Positions 1 through 9,800 of a stretch of DNA of 64,000 nt are shown one piece after another. How positions within the stretch are numbered: position 1 is the first letter of the stretch; each line of letters begins with the position of its first letter. The DNA comes from Gymnothorax reevesii. Taxonomy: Eukaryota; Chordata; Actinopteri; Anguilliformes; Muraenidae. Where the stretch lies: assembly GCA_029721435.1 (NCBI GenBank), contig CM056578.1, positions 15,822,411 to 15,886,410 of the forward strand, given 5' to 3'. A program made the position numbers and the translations under genes. The notes beneath the pieces are model-generated. The model did not search any database, was not told the origin of the DNA, and was given only the letters and a program-made list of their open reading frames with translations.

Positions 1-270
1 AAACTGATCATAATGCAGGTAACTTTGACATCTAAAAGCAGTATCCAATTCTTGCAATCGCCAATATGAAAAATACTTGGATGTTGCAATCAAGCCCTAT
101 TTCCGGTGCATCATAGGATAGGTTGGAAGCCAATTAAAAAATGCTTTCAGCTGGGGTACAATCATTTTCTCGATGTTTCGAGAGGGGGCTTCAATGGGAT
201 ATTCAAGTGATTGATATAATGTTGAATGTAATTTTTGACATTGCCGTGAAGAACCACAGATAATGTAAAT

Positions 271-482
271 CAGTGCTTCTCAAACCTCTCCTGGAGTACC
301 ACAGCTCCAGCATGTTTTAGAACTCTCTCTGCTTCTAAACAGGTGATTCAAGTGATTCACTCATCATCAACCATCTTCAGGGTTTATAACGAGCTGATTA
401 TTTGACTCACCAGTGATGGAGAAGGGAGAGATCTACAAAATGCAGGAAAAGTGGTACTCCAGGAGAGGTTTGAGAAGCACTG
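271..482. mobile_element. hAT-like MITE, copy 1
   Basis: A 212-bp non-coding palindromic element. It starts CAGTGCTTCTCAAACC and ends with the inverse, GGTTTGAGAAGCACTG. It is bracketed by near-identical 8-bp direct repeats, ATGTAAAT on the left and ATGTAGAT on the right. CAGTG termini with 8-bp target duplications are the hallmark of hAT transposons. No ORF is present, so it would have needed a transposase in trans. A sister copy lies at 14779-14992. Confidence 0.85.
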
Positions 483-607
483 ATGTAGATGATAAGATCG
501 CTATCGTTCAATGCTGTTATAAGCGTGCAATGAGCTAAGCACAAGCCCACGAAGTACGCAGCTATGTAAGCTGTGCGCTGGAAGTGTGGTAGTCAGTGTA
601 AGGAAGT

Positions 608-1708
608 TGGAGTCCCATTAAGGGTGCTTTTCTGTCCCAAACCGCCCAATTCAAAATAATTTTCAGCATTGATAAACCACCCCATGGGGTTCATGAATCC
701 ACCAGAGAAACCTACGATATCAATTTTCTTTATGACAAAAAATGATATTTTTAACATTTTTTAGATTTTGGGAGGGGACACCCATTCTGGAGCCCACGAA
801 GAGTCACCAATGATTATAGTCATGTGTTTATCAAAGCACATTGTAGCTGATATATTTTCCTCATAAATAAAATAAAAAATAATTTGTTAAAATTGATGTC
901 ATACTGCTGAGATAGGAAGATATCTGTTCAAAAAATATGTTCTGAAATGAAGATTTCCAACAACCACGTATGTAAACGACGGTACATTTGACAAAGTTCC
1001 CGGCCAGAACACCCTAAGGGAATTTGATGAAATTTGCCCTAGGGTATGGCCAATATTCAGTTAAAAAAATAGGATGTGTCAACGCCGGTAACATCTTCAT
1101 CCAAACACTTGCATCAACCGACCGTTGTAAACCCTAAAATGACGTAGGTTGATATGAAATTGATTGTATGAATATAGCTCTCACTTAATTTTCCTAGTTT
1201 AAGTTATTTCAGTAATATAGTTATTAACTATGATCCTTATGATGTTTATGCTTAAAATTAGGCCTTCAAACTGAAGGAGCCACAAGACCGTGACAAGGTG
1301 ACAGATCCCCTTGAAGACAAAGTTGAAGAGAAATCTTTCTTGGGATCAGATAAGTGCGATGACAAGTCTGGATAAGAAGCAGGTCTCGAAGTCATTCCAT
1401 ACTGTGACCGAAGCAGTGGAGAAGACCATAATTCCTCATCATCTCAATCCTGCTCATATGTCAAGAGATGATGCTATATCACTCAACACGCCTTTCACAA
1501 ACACATTCTTCGGTGATGTAGGCTCCTGAATGGGTGACTCTTCCCAATAACTAAAAAATGTTAAAAATGTCATTTTTTGTCATGAAGAAAATTGATATAG
1601 CAGGTTTCTCTAGTGCATTTCATGAACCCCATGGGGTGGTTTAATCAATGATGAAAATTATTTTGAATTTGGTGGTTTGGGCCAGAAAATGCCCTTAATA
1701 GGACTCCA
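608..1708. mobile_element. 1.1-kb element with ~190-bp terminal inverted repeats
   Basis: The left arm (608-about 800) and right arm (about 1525-1708) are inverted copies over roughly 190 bp with few differences. Both contain the block CACCCCATGGGGTTCATGAA and a run ending AACATTTTTTAG. The outer ends match as TGGAGTCC..ATTAAGGG. No convincing target-site duplication could be read at the edges. The ~720-bp centre carries one short ORF (1311-1529). The structure fits a non-autonomous or internally decayed DNA transposon; I could not assign the superfamily. Confidence 0.75.
1311..1529 (+). pseudogene. 72-codon ORF inside the long-TIR element, possible transposase fragment
   Basis: A short ORF lying wholly within the centre of the long-inverted-repeat element and ending just before its right arm. 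The segment SWDQISAMTSLDKKQVSKSF has a helix-turn-helix-like feel, and the following TVTEAVEKTIIPHHL resembles the region after the HTH in DDE endonuclease-type transposases. That similarity is impressionistic. No catalytic acidic triad is present. It is either a transposase N-terminal fragment or chance; the location inside a mobile element is the main argument. Confidence 0.35.
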
Positions 1709-2061
1709 CCTTTGGAATAGAGTCAGGAAAGGTAGAAAAGGTGAAATCCGCTGCTACAACAGGTAACACCCTCTGTTGGTCAAAACAAAAAACACATGTT
1801 TGACACTGATAACTGCTGCATTACCCAGTCTTTATTGCTAAATCAAGAATAATTAACATTATCAAATGACCAACTTGCATATTTTGCTGGCTTGTAAAAC
1901 TTGAGTTCTCAGATCCCCACTTAAAGGGTTGATTTGCCAATTATAACTTAGCCTTCCTAACTTTATTTTGCTGTAAAAACAACAGTTACCACAATGCACT
2001 GCGCTAGCTGAATACTCCAGGAGGAGGACAAAAGATGGCTCAGAGGGGCGGAGCGAGGAGG

Positions 2062-2245
2062 CCTCTGGAGGAGAGTAAAGCGAGGAAACACAGGTGTATC
2101 CTCCATGGAAGCCATGTATCTTGAGCCCTGGCATTTAATTGCTGCACCTCTTCGTGTGATGTCACTTAATGGAATGAGGGATTTCTCATTCAGCAGCTTT
2201 CAGCTCCTCCATCTGTGTGGTACTTCCTGCATCTCTTTTGCAGAT
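2062..2245. repeat. Left copy of a ~180-bp duplicated segment flanking a purine minisatellite
   Basis: This block recurs in diverged form at 2744-2920, in the same orientation. Shared signposts in order are AAAGCGAG(G/A)AAACAC, GTGTATCC, GTCATGTATCT/CCATGTATCT, GGATTTCTCATT, CAGCTTT and CTTCCT. The two copies bracket the GGAAGGA-rich tract at 2326-2615, which suggests the tract expanded inside, or was bounded by, an older direct duplication. Confidence 0.7.
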
Positions 2246-2325
2246 CCTCGCTGAGAGGAGCAAAGACGCGACGAAGAGATCCAAGTGAGGGAATTAAGGA
2301 GATGTTAGCATTATGAAAAACATCC

Positions 2326-2615
2326 ATAGTTAGGAAGGATAGACAGAGATAGAAAGGAAGGAAGGATAGACAGGAAGGAAGGATTGATAGACAGGAAGGA
2401 CAGACAGATGCATAGAAAAGAAGGACAGATGGGTAGAGAGGAAGGAAGGACAGATGGAGAGGAAGGAAGGAAGGATAGATTAGAAGGAAGGAAAGATGGA
2501 TCAATAGACAAGAAGGAAGGACAGATGTATTGAGAGGAAGGAAGGATAGATAGGAAGGACAGATAGATTGGAAGGAGGAAAAAATGGATCAGTAGACAGG
2601 AAGGAAGGACAGATG
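2326..2615. repeat. Purine-strand GGAAGGA/GACAGAT minisatellite
   Basis: About 290 bp in which the plus strand is almost entirely purine: irregular repeats of GGAAGGAAGGA interspersed with CAGATAGA/CAGATGGA. The Ser/Pro/Leu-rich ORFs that cross the minus strand here are repeat artefacts. Such homopurine tracts can form triplex (H-DNA) structures and are often unstable in length. Confidence 0.85.
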
Positions 2616-2743
2616 GAAAGAGTGTGCTTCCTCATAGCCTCTCCTCTACCATGGCCAGGGAGTTGCTCTGCCTCCACCATCATGGAGGAACTTCAAATCA
2701 CTAAAATGCTCCTCGAGAAGGTGCAGAGAGAGAAAGGAGAAGG

Positions 2744-2920
2744 GCTCAGGAGAAGCTTAAAGCGAGAAAACACGAGTGTATCCACTGCTAAAGTCATGTA
2801 TCTACTGGCCTGAAGTTTAAAAGCTGCATTTCCTCATGTGACGTTGCTTCATGGAACGAAGGATTTCTCATTTGGCAGCTTTTGGCTTCTCTGTCTCTGC
2901 GGCGCTTCCTCGCATCTTTT
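2744..2920. repeat. Right copy of the ~180-bp duplicated segment
   Basis: Diverged direct copy of 2062-2245 on the other side of the purine minisatellite; the details are given in that entry. The 300 bases after it (2920-3300) are AT-rich and show nothing I can identify. Confidence 0.7.
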
Positions 2921-3311
2921 ATAATTCAAGTATAACTACTCCCTTTAGTAAACATTGATTATGGGCTTATTAAGGAAAGAGTACTACCAGCTAATGCCTG
3001 TACAATGAGCAGATAATAAGTTCTCAATAATGAGTAATACATGCCTAATAAATAACCAAAATTTACATAAGTTAACAACTAATAATGCCCTAAAATAAAC
3101 AAAAGCCACATTACTTTGTTTTGCTCTCAAAAGGATGAAAACCCACCCAAAAAAACCCTCTGCTTTTACGTGACCAGATTAGTGATTTAGCTCAGTTTTT
3201 GTGAGCTGAGTTCTTAACAGGGAAAATGGGTGGGAGAGCTCCTTTCTGCTTCAAACAGCAACAAAGGTTTTACCTTGAGAGCAAATCATATTACTTCACC
3301 TAACTTTCAAG

Positions 3312-3680
3312 TATTCCAGCATCGTGTTCCGGACGATACCATCTTTGGTCTTGAGCATAGCCTTGGTGTTCCCCACGGTACCATTTCTGGTCCTGAGCAT
3401 GGCCTTGATGTTCCTCATGATACTATTTTTGGTCTTGATTATAGCTTGGATATTCCCTACAGGACCATCTTTGGTCTTGAACATGCCTTGGTGTTCCCAA
3501 TTGCACAATTTTTTGGTCCTTAGCACTTTCCCCATGGTTCCATCTTTAGTACCATTCCTGGCCTTGATGTTCTCCGTGGTACAATCTTTGTTCTTGAGCA
3601 TGGACTTGATGTTCACCATGGGTCCATCTTCGGTTCTGAGCTTGGCCTTGATGTTCCCTATGGCTCCATCTTAGTGGTCT
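3312..3680. repeat. 42-bp-period minisatellite, open in several frames
   Basis: About eight to nine degenerate tandem copies of a 42-bp unit with the core CCATCTTTGGTCTTGAGCAT, then GCCTTGGTGTTCCC. Because 42 is a multiple of three, several frames on both strands stay open and read as 14-residue repeats; the minus strand reads for example NIKAMLRTRNGTVG. The array abuts the eIF4G-like relic on its downstream side (minus strand), so it may be an expanded exon of that gene. I could not establish this, and no known protein was recognised in the repeat. Confidence 0.75.
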
Positions 3681-4064
3681 GCTGAAGCCTTGGTGTTCCC
3701 TGTTGTAATGGTGAATATTGTGCATTTTGTGCACAAGCCGCTGTCAAACTTTATCCCCCTCCTGCTGGGGCTTCAGCTCTGCCTCTCTGTGGTCCTGAGC
3801 GATTGCTTTGGAGCCTTGATTGCTGTTCTTGGGGGCCCAGTTATTCCGGGTGGGGAGTTAATGGTGGACATCTGTTACTTGAGCTTCCTCAAATACATCT
3901 GTATAATGTTGGCAAAGAGACAAAGATTGAAAGGTAAAAATCAGTGATGGGTATTTCACAAACCATATTATAAGCTAGTTTAGTATTTAAGTTGTTGCTG
4001 CACTTAAATACATACTTCATCAAACAGAACCGAAACACTAAGGGAGATGAGAGATGGGGCTGAG

Positions 4065-4300
4065 AAGTCAAGTCAAGTCAAGTCAAGTCAAGTTTATTTA
4101 TAAAGCACATTTAAAACAACAGAAGTTGAACCAAAGTGCTGTACAGTGACAATTGGCAAAAAATAAATAAATAAATGAATAAAATGGGAAAACTAAAACA
4201 ATTATAAAAATCAATAAAACTGTTGAACGAAATCATCAACATAAAAGAATATACGTATAGAACAGACAGAAGCAGATAAATTAATAAATAAAGATAAAAG
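4065..4300. repeat. (AGTCA)n-headed dispersed fish repeat
   Basis: Five tandem AGTCA units run directly into TTTATTTATAAAGCAC. This pairing of a TCAAG pentamer run with a TTTATTTATA-AGC sequence recurs across many fish genomes as a dispersed repeat. An A-rich tail follows to about 4300. It sits between two exon-like blocks of the eIF4G relic, i.e. within its presumed intron. Confidence 0.6.
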
Positions 4301-5009
4301 TGCTAACAATTAATTGGGACAGTCAAAAGACATGCATAAAAGCGCAACAGGAAAATAGCACAATAAAAAAAGAGAAGATGAGAGATGATTTAGGATGAAG
4401 TTGAATATGGGGGAGTTTGTCCCGGTCTCAGGTCCATAATCCGCTGCATTATGAATCTGATTCTGTCGGAGGTCTTTCCTTCCTTCAGGATTTGCTCCAT
4501 TTGGCCCAGGTACTTGGCTCTGCACACACAGGGAAGAAGGGATAGTCAAAATATATACATGTATAGGTATATGCAAAAGTGTGTATGTACCGTATGTTTG
4601 TATCTGGCTGGGTTTAATTTCTGATTTCTGGGCATGCTCCGCAGTACCTTTGCTCTATAAGTGTTAATTTTTCTGCAGATGTTGAACAGTAAGTAGCACA
4701 GGCATTCAGTGCCCTCTCCTCCCGAGCTTTCAGCAGAGAGGCAATGCGGGAGTGCATGAAATGCTGCTCCGTCATGTCTTGTTTGAACGGCTCACTCATT
4801 AACTGCATAATGCGCAGTGAGTGCCAGGGACGGGCTGTAAATTTTGCCTCAATCAGCTTTCTTGTGCTCTGATTGGTCAGATAGACCTAAGTCCAGTCTG
4901 GTGCCATCTGGTGCTCCGGGACCATGCAGGATCCAACACCATCGATGGGCCACTGTGTTTCACTGCTCAAAGTCTGTGCAGTAATTCCAAAATGAAATAT
5001 CACTGAATA

Positions 5010-5270
5010 AGAGGCTATCACAAATGAAGAGATGTAAATGATTCTCGCAAGCAAAGAAGTTGAGTATAAGTCAAGTTTGAATTGGGACTTGAAAAAACTA
5101 GGAGCACACATAACCACATTGGGCGGAAACTTCATGATTAACTTGGGCAATTTCATTATGAATTATGCAATACAAAGAGGAGAAGGAATATATATATATA
5201 TTTTTTTTTTTTTTTTGCTTTTGTAAGAAAATTAAAATGAGGGTCTGTACTTACCATGAGGATTGGCTCC
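5010..5270. repeat. Tandem segmental duplication, copy 1
   Basis: This segment is repeated in diverged form at 5585-5815, about 570 bp away and in the same orientation. Shared markers include GCAAGCAAAGAAGTTGA, AGTTTGAAT, GAGGAGAA/GAGGAGGA, TGCTTTTGTA and ATGAGGGTCTGT. On the minus strand copy 1 contains a canonical donor (CATG then GTAAGTACAG), whereas the matching site in copy 2 reads GGCAAG and is lost. A second, shorter duplication (5318-5356 versus 5441-5481) lies between them. Confidence 0.65.
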
Positions 5271-5564
5271 AATTCTATCATCACAGTTTGTTCTTTGTTG
5301 CCTAGTACCTCACTTTCCTGCTCCACACTGACTTTTTCGATTGATGACCTCCGGGCATTTTATGTAATCTAAAGCTCCAGAGCTACACAGAGTGCAACAA
5401 TGTGGATTGTCTTTGATTTTTCGCTGCACTGGACCTTGTTGTCCTGCTCCATGCTGACCTCCTTGATTGATGACCTCCAGGCCTTCTGCGTCATCTTGTA
5501 CTCTATGGTGGGATGACCCACCATATTTCACTGTTTGGGATTTGCAAGGCGATTCCAAGACCAA
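5254..5564 (-). pseudogene. Putative exon(s) upstream of the eIF4G-like MIF4G blocks
   Basis: On the minus strand one frame reads IEYKMTQKAWRSSIKEVSME before a stop. A second frame further on reads SSIEKVSVEQESEVLGNKEQ, then TVMIELEPILM directly at a GTAAGT donor. The two carry the same SSI(E/K)(K/E)VS(M/V)EQ motif, so they are internal duplicates. The acidic IELEP wording recurs in the Glu/Ser repeats at 5666-6193, which places all of them in one ancestral gene. I do not recognise the segment itself in any named protein; its assignment to the eIF4G relic is from position and order only. Confidence 0.4.
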
Positions 5565-5584
5565 ATAAGACTGAACAAGAAGAT

Positions 5585-5815
5585 AATCATATCTAGTGGG
5601 ATAACATTCCTTTCAAGCAAAGAAGTTGACCGCAAATCTAGTTTGAATGAGGCCCAGAAAAAAAATTATCTAGAGACTATGTCTACGCAAACCACATGAG
5701 GTGGCAACTTTAAGAATGACTTGAAATGAAATGAGAGGAGGAAAATTGTCCTGCTTTTGTAGGATTCTCGTAAGATGAGGGTCTGTTCTTGCCCACAGGA
5801 TTGGTTCTGGTTCAA
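5585..5815. repeat. Tandem segmental duplication, copy 2
   Basis: Counterpart of 5010-5270; see that entry. Copy 2 runs straight into the Ser/Asp- or Ser/Glu-encoding repeat tract at about 5815. Confidence 0.65.
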
Positions 5816-6250
5816 TCTCCTCCGCCGTTCTGAATCGATCACCATCACCAGCTCTGATTCTGACTCCACAGCCAGGTCTGATTCAGCGTCCAAAGTTGAC
5901 TCCGACTCGATCTCCTCCATTGACTTGTATTCAGATTCTGAGGCCAGGTCCGATTCGGACTCCACGGCTGGCTCTGACTCGATCTCGACTCCGACTCATA
6001 TTCTGAAGCCAGGTCCCATTTCAGACTCCACAGTCAGCTCCAACTCTGTCTCCACCACTGACTCAATCTCCGTCACCTCCTCAGATTTGGATTCTGCCAC
6101 AAGGTCCAATTCAGAATCCACAGCTGGCTCCAACTCAATCACCACCACCGACTCTGATTCAGATTCTGCAGCCAGGTCGGATTCAGACTCCACACTGGCC
6201 CCATCTCACCACCCCTACAAAAATTTTCAGGGGGCACCACTGCTGACGCA
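5666..6250 (-). pseudogene. Ser/Glu/Asp-repeat ORFs, low-complexity coding relic
   Basis: A tract of imperfect repeats built on (GA)(TC)TC(TC)GA(CT)TC codons, open on both strands. The minus strand reads ESESDLAAESESESVVVIEL-type repeats with a break near 5966-5996. The plus strand reads SDSDSTARSDS-type repeats over 161 codons (5775-6260). I prefer the minus strand: it shares the IELEP wording with the exon-like segment at 5254-5345 and is collinear with the eIF4G-like blocks, whose family has acidic low-complexity N-terminal sequence. The plus-strand ORF is probably a shadow. The tract also behaves as a minisatellite. Confidence 0.4.
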
Positions 6251-6259
6251 GAATTTTTA

Positions 6260-7215
6260 GGCCTGAAAGATCATGTGATAGCCTTTGCATTTCTATTCTT
6301 GGAGGTGGTGGCCGATATAAGAGGTGAGTGCTCTCCCAGCCAGATAATCGATCACGATATCGAAAGTTTGAGTAAATGGAGTGTTGTGTTTGCCCGACTT
6401 TTCAGATAAGTATCCGCAATCAATCTAAATTGTGTAGTTTGTGTTCTAAAGTGGTTGCGTAAAAATGATGCCTGAGCATAAACATGGCTGATCGTGCCTG
6501 TGTAGGAAAGTTATTGTAGCCGGCATAGATTCATGCTTGTCATCTCCGTCGCCGCTGCATCCGCATCTGTAGGCACTTCACTGTGGACGCTGTACAGGCT
6601 GTCATTTTTGACCGATTACTTTCTTATGTGATATGGAAATCTGTTATACTTAAGTCATGACGCCTATCGATTTTGGTTCCCATTCTGGCATTGTTGAGCC
6701 GAATAATGCGAAATAAAGGGGAGAAGTGGGCTCTCGGGGCCTAGACCCATGCGATCGCGAACGACTGGACTGTCTAGTTTAAACATATAATGCTTGAAGA
6801 GTTTTCCATTTATTGTTAAGTGCTGTGTGTTGAAACTTTTTAACATCTTGCATTGCTTGTTAAGCTTGTTTCTTGATATAAACAATTTAAGCATCCTGGA
6901 ATGATTCCTGAGACAGATGCATTCTGCATAGTCAGCAGAAACCTTTACTGTGGGCCTCTAGCACGACACGGGCTCCAGATTTCATTGAGGTCTGATAAGG
7001 TGAAGCCTTGACCCGTTACTAAAAACAAGCCAATAATAACACAGTGCAGGCCGCGGTATGGGCAGCTGCTGTCCAATAGGAAAACAGAGAGCGCTTGTAA
7101 ACATTTTACAACTGAAGTGTATTGATTTCACGAAGCACCAGTGACTTGATAAAGACATGGGTCCAGCTGACACAATGACCACAGGATTTTTTTGTGTTGG
7201 AAATCAGCACACATA
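6260..7215. other. No gene seen
   Basis: Mixed-composition unique-looking sequence with only short shadow ORFs. No splice-consistent coding block, RNA gene or transposon end was recognised here. Confidence 0.5.
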
Positions 7216-7219
7216 TTAT

Positions 7220-7253
<34 letters not shown>
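7220..7253. repeat. (CA)n-(TA)n microsatellite, left of a TIR element
   Basis: About 11 CA units followed by about five TA units. Confidence 0.95.
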
Positions 7254-7254
7254 C

Positions 7255-7850
7255 ATAAAAGTCTTAGGCACATATAAAGCAATTTCTTAGGGCAAATATG
7301 CTTGCAAAAGTTATTAAATTAACTGAGAAATGCACTAAACAGAGCTGTACTAAACTGAATCAAATCAATGGTTGGTGTGACTACTCTTTACCAAGAAATT
7401 TGGAACACTGTCCTGTTGTGCTATGTTTTATAAGATGAATGGCTTTTTGCTTTTCCTAAACAGAGAGGAGAACCACCGTTCTGCTAACTGACTGTCTCAC
7501 TTGCGTCTATCCCTCCAAGAAATTCAAGCACCTATTACTAAAACCCCGTAAGTCACACTTGACTTGACGACTTGTGGGGTTTTAGTAATCAGAGCTTCAA
7601 TTACAAACAGCAATAATGATATTGACATCAAGGCTTTGTCTAGGCTATAATATCTCGATCAACTATTTTTAATGGAATGCGAACATTTATTTTTGAAATT
7701 TTTCTTTAAATTGGCATTAGGAATTTCTAATTGTGTTTTTATCTTCAGGAACTAATATGGAAACAAGAAGTAAACATCTAACACGGATTTGAATTTTAAA
7801 AAGTGCAGGGTGCCTAAGACTTTTGCACAGCACTCTATATATACATATGC
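7255..7850. mobile_element. Dispersed DNA element with GTCTTAGGCA / TGCCTAAGAC ends
   Basis: The left end reads AAAAGTCTTAGGCAC and the right end carries the inverse GTGCCTAAGACTTTTGCA-like sequence (7810-7827). The phrase 'tgcaaaagtcttaggca' is a widely dispersed fish repeat terminus. The element sits between two CA/TA microsatellites, as if inserted into one AC/TA-rich target. No transposase ORF is present. Confidence 0.55.
7534..7589. repeat. Strong hairpin (about 21-bp stem)
   Basis: ATTACTAAAACCCC followed by GTAAGTC pairs with GACTTGTGGGGTTTTAGTAAT across a ~14-base loop, with two mismatches. It lies inside the preceding element and may mark the centre of a smaller palindromic insertion. 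Confidence 0.7.

Positions 7851-7853
<3 letters not shown>

Positions 7854-7887
<34 letters not shown>
7854..7887. repeat. (CA)n microsatellite
   Basis: Seventeen uninterrupted CA units. Confidence 0.97.
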
Positions 7888-7892
<5 letters not shown>

Positions 7893-9059
7893 TCAGGCTG
7901 TGTAAGCACCAGCATTTATGACAAATGTATATACGTACTGCTGAGTTTTATTCAATGCTGTATGCTTCAATAAGCATTTGTCCTCACGAGGGTTCAACTC
8001 AATACATTTCACTTTCTGATTTTTCTCTGCTTTCGTGCCTTTACTGCAGTGCAGTGAAAGAGGAAGTGCTGCTCGCATGCATTGTTTTAATGTGACAGGC
8101 CCAAGGAACTTTTCACTGCTGAATAGGGAGGTACAGTAAAAGGTTTATCATATAATACTGACAACATGATAATCACAATACATTTGGCCGTTGAAATTTA
8201 TTGCAGATAAAAGGTAATGCATGAGACCTGAGCAATTAAATGTTTACAAAATAGACTTTGTCCTCTGCAACAACTCATCTTGTAGCACAGCTAGTCAATT
8301 TATTTAATTTGGGCTTCTTAGCGGAAGCTTCAGCAAGTATAACTAATGTAATACCACTTCACTGATGATAAACGCGAGCAAGGTTATAAATGAAAGTCAT
8401 TGACCTCGCTACGCTTATTCAGAGGTATGAAAGATTGCTATGATTCTGTTGTGCCTAACCATGTTTTTGTTATGACTCTTCTACCAAGCCATGTTTTTTG
8501 ATTTAGTCCATGCCATGTTTTGTATTTTGCCATGTCTTTTGCCAGGCATTTCTCATATTCACAGTTTAGATTATCATTCTGGTTTCTGTACTTCTCCATG
8601 CCCAGCATTGCACATTGTCTCCCCTGTCTGGTCATATGTGATGTGACAGTTTTATTCCCCAGTGTTGCGTGCCACGTTTTCAGGTGATTTCATGGTTTCT
8701 GGGTTTCCAATTATTCCTTCCAGTCTCGTTTGCTTCCTTCGCCTTGCTGTTGTATCCTTACTAACAAATACTAACAGTTTATTATTTTTAGATAAATTAC
8801 TAACATTAACTAACATTGTTTATAGCACTAACTTACTATCAAGTACTAGGGATTGTATCGCTGCACATTACTAATTGACTAATGAGCTCTCAGCACTCGC
8901 TCTGCTCTAGTCTCCGCCCCTTGCCTTCACTCAATTTACTTTGCTGTGCTGCAGCAGATTCTCCGCACCTTGTAAAACACTGTTCTGCCTCTCACTCGGT
9001 GCGCTTTCAAACTCCCTAACCAGAGTTGTCTGTTTGTCATAGGTTGTCTGTGTAATCAC

Positions 9060-9520
9060 TGTCCACGTTTTGGCTTTTGCCAAATTCATGTGGTTAGGAA
9101 CTTCCTCTTGTACATTCCTTTGTTAATTAGTCTGATCCAGCTCACCTGTTCCCTATTATAGCATGTGACTTCCCATTAGTATAGTCTGTTCACAGCCAGC
9201 CCCTGTAAGAACGTTTTCCTTGTGCTGTGTTGTTTATGCATTGTACTCTTCGTGTTATACTTCTGACTGGAATTTCCCAGATTTTGATTTTGGCTTTGTC
9301 TTTGATATACCTGTGCCTGTGTAATGAACCTGCTTTGCCCGACCCTGAGTTTTGTGTTTGCTGCCCTGTTTACGAAGTGGATTACAACTACTGGATTCTG
9401 ATTTTGGATTGTGGACTCTGTTCTGTTGCCTACTTCCCTGCAGGGGGTTCCACCCCAGAATTAAAGAACAAGTTTGCTGGATCTTTTGGTTCTCACTTCT
9501 GGTTCCTAAACGCACCCTCA
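9060..9520 (+). mobile_element. Possible solo LTR remnant
   Basis: The wording (CACCTGTTCCC...TATAGCATG..., 'gattgtggactctg', a run ending GAATTAAAGAACAAG, then CACTTCTGGTTC...CTCACA) resembles fish Gypsy-type long terminal repeats, including an ATTAAA-like signal near the 3' part. No gag/pol ORF and no partner LTR are in the window. The similar T-rich 'ccatgttttg' text at 8434-8660 may belong to the same or another LTR. The ORFs across it are not convincing genes. Confidence 0.35.
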
Positions 9521-9654
9521 CAAAGATGCTTTGATGTATACTTTAGGTTGCTGACCAACTTGGAAGTTTATCATTGTAGGGTATAGCAAGCTGTTGGCTA
9601 GCAAGTTCCCTTTAGCCAAGTTGTACCTTAATATCCTGGGTCCCCAAAAGTAGT

Positions 9655-9800
9655 GATGGCCAAACGAGGCTTTATGAAGCTTCGGACCCTTTTGGACAAT
9701 TGTATTAAATTGTTTCACTTCTCAAAGCTTCATTCATTGAGCACGTGGGTGACATCTGCTGGCACAGAGTTGTACAGCCTTGCAAAGTGACACTGACGAG
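9655..9800. mobile_element. MITE-like fragment (GTGATGGCCAAA...)
   Basis: The motifs AGTGATGGCCAAACGAGGC, AAGCTTC and 'cacatctgctggcaca' resemble a common fish hAT-type MITE. Only one end is clear, so the boundaries are approximate. Confidence 0.4.

Larger units (their letters stand above)
3746..6250 (-). pseudogene. eIF4G-like gene relic (MIF4G region plus acidic repeats), intron-bearing and frameshifted
   Basis: Read right to left, three exon-like blocks match the C-terminal part of the MIF4G domain and the linker of eIF4G1/eIF4G3 in the correct order. Block 4802-4648 reads EPFKQDMTEQHFMHSRIASLLK, then after a one-base frame change TECLCYLLFNICRK. Block 4519-4390 reads LGQMEQILKEGKTSDRIRF, then IMQRIMDLR. 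Block 3860-3746 reads NNWAPKNSNQGSKAIAQDHR and EAELKPQQEGDKV, followed by a stop. Block 4519 has a strong acceptor (pyrimidine tract then TGTGTGTGCAG), so this is a decayed gene duplicate, not a processed retrocopy. Upstream, 6250-5254 holds Ser/Glu-rich repeats and a GTAAGT donor, plausibly the acidic N-terminal region. The first half of MIF4G and the MA3 domains were not found. eIF4G is the scaffold of cap-dependent translation; this copy looks non-functional. It could instead belong to an expanded fish eIF4G-like family. Confidence 0.7.

Noticed and set aside
2190..2683. Minus-strand ORFs rich in Ser/Pro/Leu/Phe (SFLPLHLSFLP-type)
   Set aside because: They are translations of the GGAAGGA minisatellite in several frames at once; no unique protein.
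5775..6260. 161-codon plus-strand Ser/Asp-repeat protein
   Set aside because: The opposite strand is equally open and is the one collinear with the eIF4G-like blocks; the plus ORF has no recognised domain or splice context.
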